Below, piece by piece: positions 35,341 to 43,600 of a stretch of 64,000 nucleotides of DNA. Made by a program: the position numbers and the translations under genes. The stretch's first letter is position 1. The number at the start of each line of letters is the position of its first letter. The notes under the pieces are model-generated. The model saw only the letters and a list, made by a program, of their open reading frames with translations, did not search any database and was not told the origin of the DNA. This DNA comes from Caulobacter segnis. GTDB taxonomy: Bacteria; Pseudomonadota; Alphaproteobacteria; Caulobacterales; Caulobacteraceae. The stretch is from the NCBI RefSeq assembly GCF_003243465.1, contig NZ_QFQZ01000015.1:12030-76029 (forward strand). Reading direction: 5' to 3'.

Positions 35341-35679
35341 TCAGACCAGGCGGGTAAAGGCGCTTTTGCTGTTGCGGGCCTTGGCGGCCGCCTTTGCCAG
35401 GACCGGCTTCAGGTGCTCGGCCTGGGCTAGCGCCAAACGCACGCAGGTCACGCCGCGGGCGCCGGCCCCGCCGGCCTGAGGCGAGAAGACGCCGGGCGCC
35501 GCGGCCAGGGCGGCCGCCTGGTCCTCGGGCGAAAGGCGCAGCACAGCGAAGGCTGGGTCGGGCGCGCCCAGGGTGGCGAACACCTTGTCGCCGACCAGGA
35601 ACTCGATCGTCCCCAGGCGCGAGGCGACGCGGGCGTTGAGTTGGCTGAGCGCCAGTTGGCGAAAGTCGTCGGCGGTCAT
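35341..35679 (-). CDS. MmcQ/YjbR-like protein
   Basis: 112 residues matching the YjbR (DUF419/CyaY-like) pattern: MTADDFRQLALSQLNARVAS, LGTIEFLVGDKVFATLGAPD, and a basic C-terminal helix HLKPVLAKAAAKA. The family is thought to bind DNA; no catalytic activity is established. The chosen ATG matches the usual N-terminus of the family; ATG at 35697 or 35817 would extend it. Unrelated in function to the neighbours as far as can be seen. Confidence 0.7.
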   Translation of the reverse strand: MTADDFRQLALSQLNARVASRLGTIEFLVGDKVFATLGAPDPAFAVLRLSPEDQAAALAAAPGVFSPQAGGAGARGVTCVRLALAQAEHLKPVLAKAAAKARNSKSAFTRLV

Positions 35680-35833
35680 GGGGCCCGGCGCTGGCATGGT
35701 TGGTATCGAGCGCGGCGATGCCATAGCTTTGTTCGCGCGCCAAGCTGCGACGGCGCCCGAACCGACCAGCCGACGCAGCGCCCGGTTTTGACCTCTGATC
35801 GGCGCCTTGGGCGCCATCTGCCCGATACCGTCG

Positions 35834-35968
35834 TCAAGGTCGCCCCGCGCCGGGGATCTTGCTGAGGGCCAAGGCGACGACCGCGAGCGCGGCTAGGGCG
35901 ACGACGATCGCGCCGGCGGGGCCGGCGGCGGCGGTCACGACGGTGGCGGTCAGATCGATGAGGGACAT
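35834..35968 (-). CDS. Possible small single-span membrane peptide
   Basis: 44 codons: MSLIDLTATVVTAAAGPAGA, then a strongly hydrophobic stretch IVVALAALAVVALALSKI and the tail PGAGRP. An AAAGG box lies 8-12 bases upstream. The clean amphipathic-to-hydrophobic profile and a stop codon after a basic tail suggest a real membrane peptide rather than chance; toxin of a type I system or an accessory peptide are possible. No homologue recognised. Confidence 0.4.
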   Translation of the reverse strand: MSLIDLTATVVTAAAGPAGAIVVALAALAVVALALSKIPGAGRP

Positions 35969-36152
35969 GCGAGGGCCTTTCGTTGCTGCCCCGACGATCC
36001 GGCATCGGGCCGGCGGCGTCAGGGGCGGTTGGATAGCCCTGGTCACTAAAATCACGACGTCGCCGACGCAACACGGCCTTGTTGTAAAGCCAGGCCCCAC
36101 AACAACAGGCCGGTGGCCTGGACCGGATGGCGCGGCGCAACCGATGGAATTT

Positions 36153-36191
36153 CGGTTTGCCGATGGAGAGGAAGAGTTGCAAAGCAAACCG
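36153..36191. promoter_or_regulatory. Inverted repeat upstream of the nuclease-helicase operon
   Basis: CGGTTTGC at 36153 and its complement GCAAACCG at 36184 form perfect 8-bp arms 23 bases apart, 31 bases before the GajA-like start. Candidate operator or leader hairpin. Confidence 0.4.
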
Positions 36192-36221
36192 CCATAGGAC
36201 GGAGAAGCCTCGGAGGGCAGC

Positions 36222-38282
36222 ATGCACATCGCCAAGCTGAAGCTTTGGAACTTCCGAAGCTTCGCCTCCACCCAGCCCGACTTCGAGGACGTGCTTGGAC
36301 CGTGTCCGGTCGAGGTCGATCTGGAGGCGGCCACCAACGTTTTCATCGGCCGCAACGGCGCGGGCAAAAGCTCTCTCATCCAGGCCGTGCTGCGCCTCTT
36401 CGGCGAAACTCGCGATGAGCGCGCCGTGCAGCCGGCCGACTTCTTCGTGCCGCCCGGACAGCGCCTGGACAGTGTCGTGGAGCGGCGCCTGTTCATCGAG
36501 GCGACGTTCCATTTTCCCGAACTGGCCAAGGATGGCGAGGCGGCCGACAGGACCGTGCCGCCGACCTTCCGGCACATGATCGTCGACAAACCGGGTGCTG
36601 CGCCGTTCGCGCGCGTGCGCCTGGAGGCGACCTGGCAGCAGGCCGGGACCCTGGACGGGGTGGTCGAGGAAGCTCTGTACTGGATCCTGGGCTCGGATTT
36701 CGTCGACTTCGGCGACATCGACCCCCTGCGAAAGAAGAAGGTGACGGCCGGCGATCGCGGTCAGGTCGTGGTGCGCTACATCCCCGCGTCGCGCGACGTC
36801 ACGGCCCTGACCCAGCTGACCGTCCGCAGCTTGGGCCGAAGCCTGATGCGGGCGGTGAAGTGGGAACAGAAGGCCAAGATCGACGCCCTGATCGCCGAGG
36901 CCTCCAAGGAGCTGGACCAGGAGGCCGCGCTGGGCCAGGTCAATGCCGCTATCAACGCCTGCTGGTCGCAGCTGAACACCGCCGAGACCGGCACTGTGGC
37001 CAACCTATCGGTCCTGGCGCCCGACCTCCAGCAGATCGTCAAGGCCGCGACCATGATGTTGACCCCCTCGTCCACCGGACGGGTCATGGGGGTCGAAGAT
37101 CTCAGTGACGGGCAGCGTTCGCTCTTCCACTTCGCCCTGGTCAAGGCGCTTCTGGACCTCAAGCTGGATCTGGAAAAGTCCGCGGCCGGCGGCGAGGACA
37201 TCCCCTTCCAACCGGAGTTCGCCAGAGCGCCGGCCCTGACGGTCTTCGCCTTCGAGGAGCCGGAAAATCACTTGGCTCCCTATTTCCTGTCGCGGCTGCT
37301 GACCCAGCTGGAGGTGCTGACGCAGACCGAACGCGTCCAGGGAGTGGTGACCAGCCACGCGCCGGCGATCGTGGGCCGGATCGAGCCGACGGCGATCCGG
37401 CATGTACGCCGCGTCCAGGCCACCGGCGCCTCCACCATCACGCGCCTAGCCTTGCCGAAGGGCGACGCCGAGGCGTCCAAGTTCGTGCGCGAGGCCGTCA
37501 GGGCCCATCCGGAGATATACTTCGCGCGCCACGCCATCTTCGGCGAAGGCCCGTCCGAGGAGATCGTCATCCCACGCCTGGCCGAGGCCCTAGGCGTGCC
37601 GATCGACCGATCGTTCGTAGCCATCGTCCCGATCGGCGGGCGCCACATCCAGCACTTCTGGCGGCTGGTCGAACAGCTGGGCATTCCCCATACCACCCTG
37701 CTGGATCTGGACCTGGGTCGCAGCAGCGGCGACTTCCAGCAGTTCAAGGCCGCCGCCGCTGCGCTGCGCGACTCCGGGCGAAAGCTGCCCGAGACCGACC
37801 AGACCAATGTGGACCTGGCGTTCACCCTGGTGCGTCCCGATCCGGCGACGGGCGGCGCGATCGATCGCGCCACTATCGAGAACTGGGCAAAGGCATTCGA
37901 AGGTCAAGGGATCTTCATGTCGTCCCTGCTGGACCTGGACATGCTGATGCTGAAGGCCTTCCCGGCGGCCTACAAAAAACTGCCGGCCGGCGCACGGGGG
38001 CCGCAGACGCCAGACGACCCGACGCGCCAGCAAAAGGCGGCCGAGCGGGTGCTGGGCGAGGACGGCCTGGGCGTGGCGGCCTATGCGGGCACGCCGGAAA
38101 TGGCTCTTTTTGCCTGGTACGCCTATCTCTTCCTGGGCGATCGGGGCAAGCCAGCCGTCCACCTGGCCGCGCTCGGCGAACTGAACGACCTTGAAGACGT
38201 CGATATAGAATTGGAATGCCCCTCGGTCTTGCAGCGGCTGATCGCCCACGTGCGCGCCTCGCTCGCGGCGCCGCTGGCATGA
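36222..38282 (+). CDS. gajA: OLD-family ATP-dependent nuclease (GajA-like)
   Basis: 686 residues. ABC-type ATPase half: Walker A FIGRNGAGKSSLIQAVL near residue 43, signature VEDLSDGQRSLFHFALVKAL near 293, Walker B FAFEEPENHLAPYF. Toprim nuclease half: FGEGPSEEIVIPRLAEALG near residue 442, IVPIGGRHIQHFW and LLDLDLGR. OLD nuclease followed by a translationally coupled UvrD helicase (ATGA overlap) is the gene pair of the Gabija anti-phage system. It is longer than the Bacillus GajA (about 580 residues), so it may be a Gabija variant. Good GGAGGGCAGC before the ATG. Confidence 0.78.
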   Translation: MHIAKLKLWNFRSFASTQPDFEDVLGPCPVEVDLEAATNVFIGRNGAGKSSLIQAVLRLFGETRDERAVQPADFFVPPGQRLDSVVERRLFIEATFHFPELAKDGEAADRTVPPTFRHMIVDKPGAAPFARVRLEATWQQAGTLDGVVEEALYWILGSDFVDFGDIDPLRKKKVTAGDRGQVVVRYIPASRDVTALTQLTVRSLGRSLMRAVKWEQKAKIDALIAEASKELDQEAALGQVNAAINACWSQLNTAETGTVANLSVLAPDLQQIVKAATMMLTPSSTGRVMGVEDLSDGQRSLFHFALVKALLDLKLDLEKSAAGGEDIPFQPEFARAPALTVFAFEEPENHLAPYFLSRLLTQLEVLTQTERVQGVVTSHAPAIVGRIEPTAIRHVRRVQATGASTITRLALPKGDAEASKFVREAVRAHPEIYFARHAIFGEGPSEEIVIPRLAEALGVPIDRSFVAIVPIGGRHIQHFWRLVEQLGIPHTTLLDLDLGRSSGDFQQFKAAAAALRDSGRKLPETDQTNVDLAFTLVRPDPATGGAIDRATIENWAKAFEGQGIFMSSLLDLDMLMLKAFPAAYKKLPAGARGPQTPDDPTRQQKAAERVLGEDGLGVAAYAGTPEMALFAWYAYLFLGDRGKPAVHLAALGELNDLEDVDIELECPSVLQRLIAHVRASLAAPLA

Positions 38283-40201
38283 TCGACCGCCAGGCCTGGA
38301 AGCCGATCGGCGTGGCGGCCATGGAGGCCGCCGCGCTCGACACGGTTCGGGTTCGCGGCAGCGCCCTGGTGGTGGCCGGCCCGGGCACCGGCAAGACCGA
38401 ACTCCTGGGCCAACGGGCCGCCTATCTCCTACAAACGGGCGGCTGCATTTTTCCAAGGCGTATTCTGGCTATCAGCTTCAAGCGCGATGCGGCCAGCAAC
38501 CTGCGCGACCGGGTCGAGCGCCGGTGCGGCCCGGCGCTGGCCCGACGCCTGGATTCGATGACCTTCGACGCTTTCGCCAAGCAGATCCTCGATCGGTTCT
38601 GGCCCGCCCTGCCCGCGCATCTGGCGTTCAAGGGCGCCTACGGCATCGCGCCCTTCGTCAACAACGCCGCCTTCTCCGACTTGCAGCGCTCGGCCACCTG
38701 GGGGCTTTACCAGGAGGGCCATCCCGCGCATTGGGCCAAAGCCCTGATCGGCAAGGACGTGACGACCAGCGGCATCAACGGGGTGACGCTGGACGCGTTC
38801 AACAAGTCGATCCAGGCGCTCAGGCTTGAGCCTCTGACGATCACCGACTACGCCCAATATCTGCAGCTGGTGCAGCTGCGCGCCACCCTGACCAGCCCGA
38901 CGCCGCAGTTTGGCTTTGCGATGATCGGCCGCCTGGCCCAGGCGATCGTGGCGGGCAATCCGCAGGTGCGGAGGGCGCTCTGCGCGACGTATGGCCAAGT
39001 GTTCCTAGACGAATTCCAGGACACGACCTCCGTCCAGTACGATCTGATCGCGACCATCTTCAAGGGGACGGAGACCTCCCTGGTGGCCGTGGGCGACGAC
39101 AAGCAGAGGATCATGGGCTGGGCCGGCGCGCGGGAGGATGTCTTCGCCGCCTTCTCGGCCGACTTCCTGGGCGGCCCGGATGATCTAGGCCGCGTCGTCC
39201 TGACCCAGAACTTCCGCAGCAACGCGCGTATCGTGGAAATCCTCAACGGCCTGAAGCAGCGGCTGGCGCCCAGCGAGCCCGACTTCATCGCCGCCCGTCC
39301 CGCACCGAACCTGCCTAGCGCGGAGATCTGCTCGATCCTGGTGGCCGACGACGAGGACGCCGAGGCCGCGGCCGTGGCCAAGCGCGTGGCCGCAGCGATC
39401 AAAAGCGGCGTGGATCCGCGCCAGATCGGGCTCTTGGTCCGGCAGAAGGCCAACGACTGGGAGGCGCGCCTTTCGGCGGCGTTCTCGGCCGCTGGCCTGG
39501 CCTTCCGTAATGAGGACCGTGATGTCGGCGGGGCGGCCATCCAGGACCTGATGACCGAGGCCTATTCCCGGGTCGTGGTGGACATGCTCGAACTGCTCTG
39601 CCGACGGCATGGCGGGGTGCTGTGGACCACGGCGCTATCGCACCTGGCGACGGTGGCGGGCCTGTCGCCGGACGATGATCCGGAGATCGAGCGGGTCCTG
39701 GCCCTGTCGCTAGCGGACTTTCACGACGCCCATCGGCTGACCGGCCTGGCCACGCCGGCGGCGATCGAGGCGGCGCTGGGGCAGATCGAGAGCTTCCTGC
39801 AGCTGCCCCGCCTCAAGTCGATCATGCCGCAATACGCGGTCGGCGACTTTTTCGAGCGCATCCGCAGCGCCACCAAAGCCTTCCTGATCGAATGCGCCAA
39901 GCCCGCGGGGTCGTGGCTGGAGGTCATCGCGCGGTTCCGGGGCGAGGGTCAGACGCCGCTGCTGACCATAACCAAGAGCAAGGGCCTCGAATACGACCTG
40001 GTGATCTTGCTGGGCCTCAACGACGATCAGTGGTGGAGCTTTTCCAAGAACCCGGCCGAGGGGCGTTCGGTGTTTTTCGTGGCCGCCTCGCGGGCCCGCG
40101 ACCGGCTGCTGATGACGCGGTGCGGGACTGACCGTAACGCCAGCATCGCGGAAATCTTTCATGCCCTAGCGGCGGTCGGTGTGACTCAGCAGAAGGTCTA
40201 A
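38279..40201 (+). CDS. gajB: UvrD/PcrA-type helicase (GajB-like)
   Basis: 640 residues of a superfamily 1 helicase: Walker A VVAGPGTGKTELLGQRA near residue 31, motif Ia ILAISFKRDAASNLRDRV, motif II FLDEFQDTTSVQYDL near 241, motif III VAVGDDKQRIMGWAGA, motif IV VLTQNFRSNARI and motif V/VI ITKSKGLEYDLVILLG, FVAASRARDRLLMT. Starts inside the stop of the nuclease gene, so both act together; in Gabija GajB responds to nucleotide and DNA ends made during phage replication. Ends at a hairpin shared with the convergent gene. Confidence 0.8.
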   Translation: MIDRQAWKPIGVAAMEAAALDTVRVRGSALVVAGPGTGKTELLGQRAAYLLQTGGCIFPRRILAISFKRDAASNLRDRVERRCGPALARRLDSMTFDAFAKQILDRFWPALPAHLAFKGAYGIAPFVNNAAFSDLQRSATWGLYQEGHPAHWAKALIGKDVTTSGINGVTLDAFNKSIQALRLEPLTITDYAQYLQLVQLRATLTSPTPQFGFAMIGRLAQAIVAGNPQVRRALCATYGQVFLDEFQDTTSVQYDLIATIFKGTETSLVAVGDDKQRIMGWAGAREDVFAAFSADFLGGPDDLGRVVLTQNFRSNARIVEILNGLKQRLAPSEPDFIAARPAPNLPSAEICSILVADDEDAEAAAVAKRVAAAIKSGVDPRQIGLLVRQKANDWEARLSAAFSAAGLAFRNEDRDVGGAAIQDLMTEAYSRVVVDMLELLCRRHGGVLWTTALSHLATVAGLSPDDDPEIERVLALSLADFHDAHRLTGLATPAAIEAALGQIESFLQLPRLKSIMPQYAVGDFFERIRSATKAFLIECAKPAGSWLEVIARFRGEGQTPLLTITKSKGLEYDLVILLGLNDDQWWSFSKNPAEGRSVFFVAASRARDRLLMTRCGTDRNASIAEIFHALAAVGVTQQKV

Positions 40202-40229
40202 TAGGCCCCGCCGCGTCGGCTATCGTCAG

Positions 40230-40250
40230 ATAGTCAAAATAGTTGACTAT
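40230..40250. terminator. Bidirectional hairpin between convergent genes
   Basis: ATAGTCAA-AATAG-TTGACTAT is a perfect 8-bp AT-rich stem in the 48 bases between the helicase stop and the stop of the XRE-ImmA gene, with TATTT following; it can serve both transcripts. Confidence 0.6.
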
Positions 40251-41437
40251 TATTTGCGGCGGAAGGGCACGACGTCGCCACCGCCGATCATCGGCGGGCG
40301 GCTGGTGGGCTTGAGCCGCACCACCTCAGCCGGATCGCGCTCGAACCATCCCTGCGGCAGGCCCACCAGGTTGGTGATGTCGTCCGGGGCGATTGTGAAC
40401 TCGACGGCCAGCAGGTCAGCCTTGGTGCGCACGCGCTCGTCGACGATCAGCTGTAGCGCCTCGCGCAGGACCCGGGGCTTGCTGGGCTCCCATTGCCGGT
40501 CCAGCGGTTCTTCCTTGGTCCAGCCCTTAGCCGAATGGAGCTTGTACATTTGGGTGGCGTATTCGGGCGAGATCAGCCGCATGTCGGCCAGGCGCCGGAT
40601 CTGCGCCTTGACCGACACGCGCCAGCGCTCCTTGAGCAGCAGCAGCTGGGCTAGCGAGGCGGACTTAACCTCCATCGGATAGGTGGCGGCCGGCATCAGA
40701 AAGGCGCTGGCTAGGCGAAAGGCCTGGGCCTCGATGGCCTTCAGGTCGGACTGGAACTCTTCTTCGGACACGCCGCGGTGCAGCAGGGCGTGGGCCATTT
40801 CGTGGGCGGCGTCCATTTGCCGGCGCGGGAACGACATCTTGTCGGTAGCCAGCAGGATATGGGGGCGGCCGTCGATCGGCGACCAGCTGCACAGCCCATC
40901 GAGCTTGGCAGTGCCCATTTCGATCGTCCCGACTACGAACCCGACTCGCTCCAGGACGCTGACGACGTCCGTGCAGGGGCCCTCTCCTATGCGCCAATGG
41001 CGACGCAGGTCCAGGGCGATGGCGTCCAGGTCGGAATCGCGCAGCTGCCGCCAGCTGGCCCCGCCCAGCACGTCGGGCAGGTTCAGGTCGGGCAGGTCGA
41101 CATAGTTTTCCAGCGTGCTGCTGATTTCCTGCAGCCAGCGCATCTGGGCGCGCTGGTAGTTCAGGTCGCGCGTGAGGGTGCTGGCGAGAGAGCGGAAGAA
41201 CACCGGCTCCTTGGCGGCCAGGGGGTCACGCAGAAAATACTCGGGCCGAAGATCAAGTTCGGCCGCGAGACGGCGAAGTGTTTCGGGGTCGGGGGAGCTG
41301 TCGCCATCTTCCCACCGGGAGACGGTGCTGGGGTTGATGCCCAGCTGGCGCGCCAGCGCCGACATGCTCGGAATCCGTCTAGCATCCCTGGCCTCCGAGA
41401 GACGGCCAGGGATGAACCCAGGTGTGCCTACGCGCAT
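40250..41437 (-). CDS. XRE-ImmA/IrrE protein (HTH plus HExxH metallopeptidase)
   Basis: 395 residues. N-terminal Cro/C1 helix-turn-helix (GFIPGRLSEARDARRIPSMS, ALARQLGINPSTVSRWEDGD), a middle region, and an ImmA/IrrE-type metallopeptidase with the zinc motif DAAHEMAHALLH (HEMAH) near residue 220 followed by an Glu-containing helix EEEFQSDLKAIEAQAFRLA. Such proteins sense stress and cleave or control a regulator; in several toxin-antitoxin-like pairs an XRE-ImmA protein neutralises a PIN toxin. It is last in a leftward set with an unknown protein and a PIN-like protein. Confidence 0.8.
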   Translation of the reverse strand: MRVGTPGFIPGRLSEARDARRIPSMSALARQLGINPSTVSRWEDGDSSPDPETLRRLAAELDLRPEYFLRDPLAAKEPVFFRSLASTLTRDLNYQRAQMRWLQEISSTLENYVDLPDLNLPDVLGGASWRQLRDSDLDAIALDLRRHWRIGEGPCTDVVSVLERVGFVVGTIEMGTAKLDGLCSWSPIDGRPHILLATDKMSFPRRQMDAAHEMAHALLHRGVSEEEFQSDLKAIEAQAFRLASAFLMPAATYPMEVKSASLAQLLLLKERWRVSVKAQIRRLADMRLISPEYATQMYKLHSAKGWTKEEPLDRQWEPSKPRVLREALQLIVDERVRTKADLLAVEFTIAPDDITNLVGLPQGWFERDPAEVVRLKPTSRPPMIGGGDVVPFRRK

Positions 41438-41512
41438 GGCGTCGTTCCCTACTGCGCCCGGCCCCGAAAGGCCAGAGGGGCGCCCCCACCAGAGACGAGC
41501 GGCCGTTCCGGC

Positions 41513-42250
41513 CTAGCCCTCGCCTTCGTCCTTGCGGTCCTTGGCCGCCTCGTCGGTGTCGTTGGCGGCGTCGAGCGGCTTCTGCTCCGGCGGGGTGAAG
41601 GGCTTGCGGCGGCGCTTGAGGCTGACCAGCGGCGGCTCGGACGGACCGTCGGGGCTGTCCGGCGCGTCGCCGACGCCGTAGCCGTCCAGGAACGTGGCGA
41701 TCGGCTCGTAATGCACCCAGCCGTCATAGGCGCTGCTGATAACCCCGATGGCCACCTCCTCGATCAGGCCGGGGCTGTTGCGGTCGCGCGCGACCAGGAA
41801 GCACACGAAAACGTCGCCCTCGCGCGGCGCGTCGGGCTCGGGGAAGAGGCTGCCGGTGAGACCGGGGTTGAGCGTGACGGCGGCCAGACGCGAGCGGTTC
41901 TTGGCCGGCAGCTCGTGCGGGACGGGCATGGTGGCCAGGCCCAGGATCACGCCGGGACGGTCGCCGCCGAAACGGGCGAAGGGCTGGAAGGCCTTGGCCG
42001 CCGCGCCCGGGATGACGCCGTCGGCCAGGATCACCCCGCCGTGCTTCTCGCAAACTTCGACGAAGCCCTTTTCCTGCATATGGAAGCGGATCCAACCGAC
42101 CGACTTGCGGGCGCGTTTGGTGTCCAGGTCGGTCCCGTCGCGGATCAGTTCGAACGCCTTGAGCGCCATGGCCGCGGCCATGTCGAAAAGATCGATCAGC
42201 AGATCGCGCGGCAGGGTCGAGATCAGGCGCTTCTTCAGGTCGGTCGGCAT
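41513..42250 (-). CDS. Unknown protein between PIN-like and XRE-ImmA genes
   Basis: 245 residues, no family recognised. N-terminal half is helical with TKRARKSVGWIRFHMQEKGF and VEVCEKHGGVILADGVIPGA; the middle predicts beta strands (SRLAAVTLNPGLTGSLFPEP, GDVFVCFLVARDRNSPGLIE); the last 55 residues are charged, rich in D, E and K. GGAGAG lies 5-10 bases before the ATG at 42250; an ATG at 42295 is less likely. Gap of 75 bases to the XRE-ImmA gene, so probably co-transcribed and part of the same system. Confidence 0.65.
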   Translation of the reverse strand: MPTDLKKRLISTLPRDLLIDLFDMAAAMALKAFELIRDGTDLDTKRARKSVGWIRFHMQEKGFVEVCEKHGGVILADGVIPGAAAKAFQPFARFGGDRPGVILGLATMPVPHELPAKNRSRLAAVTLNPGLTGSLFPEPDAPREGDVFVCFLVARDRNSPGLIEEVAIGVISSAYDGWVHYEPIATFLDGYGVGDAPDSPDGPSEPPLVSLKRRRKPFTPPEQKPLDAANDTDEAAKDRKDEGEG

Positions 42251-42352
42251 CGAATCTCTCCGTCCGCGTGTGCGTGAACCCGGAAACAATGCCATATATT
42301 ATGCATAAAGCAAGATCAGTGAGGGCGGCGATGTGCAAAAAGAGGGATAAGT
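42251..42352 (-). promoter_or_regulatory. AT-rich promoter-like spacer
   Basis: The 102 bases between the PIN-like stop and the next start contain, read leftwards, TTGCTTTATGCATAATATAT, by far the most promoter-like AT stretch nearby, with an imperfect dyad TGCATAA...ATGGCA. Suggests an internal, self-regulated promoter for the unknown gene and the XRE-ImmA gene. Confidence 0.45.
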
Positions 42353-43600
42353 TCAAGAGGAAGGCGATGGCTTGGCCAGACCGGCGATAGCGGCGATGGC
42401 CGCGTCGAAGCCATGCACGACCCGGCAGTCGAAAAGCTGGTCCAGCTTGAGGTTGCCGGCGGTGATCATGTGGTGCAGCGGCCGCTCGGTGAAGAACATT
42501 TGGCAATAGCCTAGGGCTGCTGCGGCGTGCTCGAAGTCGTAGAGGTCATTGACCTCGAACTTCTGGCCCTTGTTCCAGCGGAAGGCCGCGTGGAGGGCGG
42601 CCAGGGCGTGAAGGGTTCTCAGGCGCTGGCGAGGCTTGGGGCCGTTGGTGAGCGCGGCGACGAGCAGCGCGCACCATCGCCCTCGGGCCTGGGTCCAGGC
42701 TTCGGTTCCGGGCTGCGGCGGCTCGATGCCGGCCGCGCGCGCTTCGTCGGCGAAAATCTCCATGCTGACGTCGCCGGCCAGGTCGGCCACCCCGCCGGCC
42801 TCGGCCCCGTAGGCGGTCTTGAAACTGTCCAGCTCGCCGCTGTGCTTGGCGATGCGCAGATTGAGTTCGACGACCAGCTTGTGGAAGTCTTCGTCATCGA
42901 ACGCGTCGAAGGCGGCGATGACCTCCTCGGCCCCGATCGAGCGCCAGAGGTGGTCCAGGACCCGGCGCTGCAATCGCACGGCCTGACCGGGATCCATGCC
43001 GGGCACATAGGGGCAGTCCATCCCCGCCATGCCGAGGCCCCGGCTCCAGACTAGGTGGCGCAACGGATGAAACTGATCGGGATCCAGCTCCGGCCGTCCG
43101 GTCTTGACCAGGTGGCAGATTTCCGTGGCCATCCGGCGATGGGTGTCGACGATGGATACGCCCTGGCTCAGTTCGGCGATCAGGGCGGCCGTTTCGGCTC
43201 GTGACGTGGGCGACTGCTTGAGGACCTCGAAGACTGTCATGTCGCTGATCGGGAAGATCGCCGCGCCGGTGGCCAAGGCTCCGCGGACCCGGCCTAGGAG
43301 TTCACCGCCCCGGACGCCGTGGTCGCCGCGCTGGGCGTCGCGCAGGTGGATCCAAAAACAGGTGTCGAGGTAGACGACCGTTCGCCCGTCCAGGCTCTCG
43401 CCCAGCTCCACGGTCAGCGCCTTGAGCTGACGGTCGCGATCGCGCCGGAGTAGTTCGACCAGGGCGGCGTCACCTGGGTCGTTGGGGCCTGAGTCGTGGC
43501 AGCCCAATTGACCGTTCGGGGAGAACGATCGATCGCCAAAATTTTCGCCCGCCGATTTTTGGAGGTCCGGATCGGGCGTTTCGGTGATCAGATCGGTCAT
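42353..43600 (-). CDS. PIN-like nuclease-domain protein
   Basis: 415 residues. After about 60 residues comes VVYLDTCFWIHLRDAQRGDH, a PIN-type start with the metal-binding Asp, then AIFPISDMTVFEVLKQSPTS with the second acidic residue and DTHRRMATEICHLVKTG. The long C-terminal helical part (residues 200-415) ends in RPLHHMITAGNLKLDQLFDC, VVHGFDAAIAAIAG, which looks like the closing strand and acidic site of a PIN fold (DPxDx variant). It starts inside the stop codon of the PrimPol gene, so the two are translated together. A role as RNA- or DNA-cleaving effector is inferred. Confidence 0.65.
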   Translation of the reverse strand: MTDLITETPDPDLQKSAGENFGDRSFSPNGQLGCHDSGPNDPGDAALVELLRRDRDRQLKALTVELGESLDGRTVVYLDTCFWIHLRDAQRGDHGVRGGELLGRVRGALATGAAIFPISDMTVFEVLKQSPTSRAETAALIAELSQGVSIVDTHRRMATEICHLVKTGRPELDPDQFHPLRHLVWSRGLGMAGMDCPYVPGMDPGQAVRLQRRVLDHLWRSIGAEEVIAAFDAFDDEDFHKLVVELNLRIAKHSGELDSFKTAYGAEAGGVADLAGDVSMEIFADEARAAGIEPPQPGTEAWTQARGRWCALLVAALTNGPKPRQRLRTLHALAALHAAFRWNKGQKFEVNDLYDFEHAAAALGYCQMFFTERPLHHMITAGNLKLDQLFDCRVVHGFDAAIAAIAGLAKPSPSS

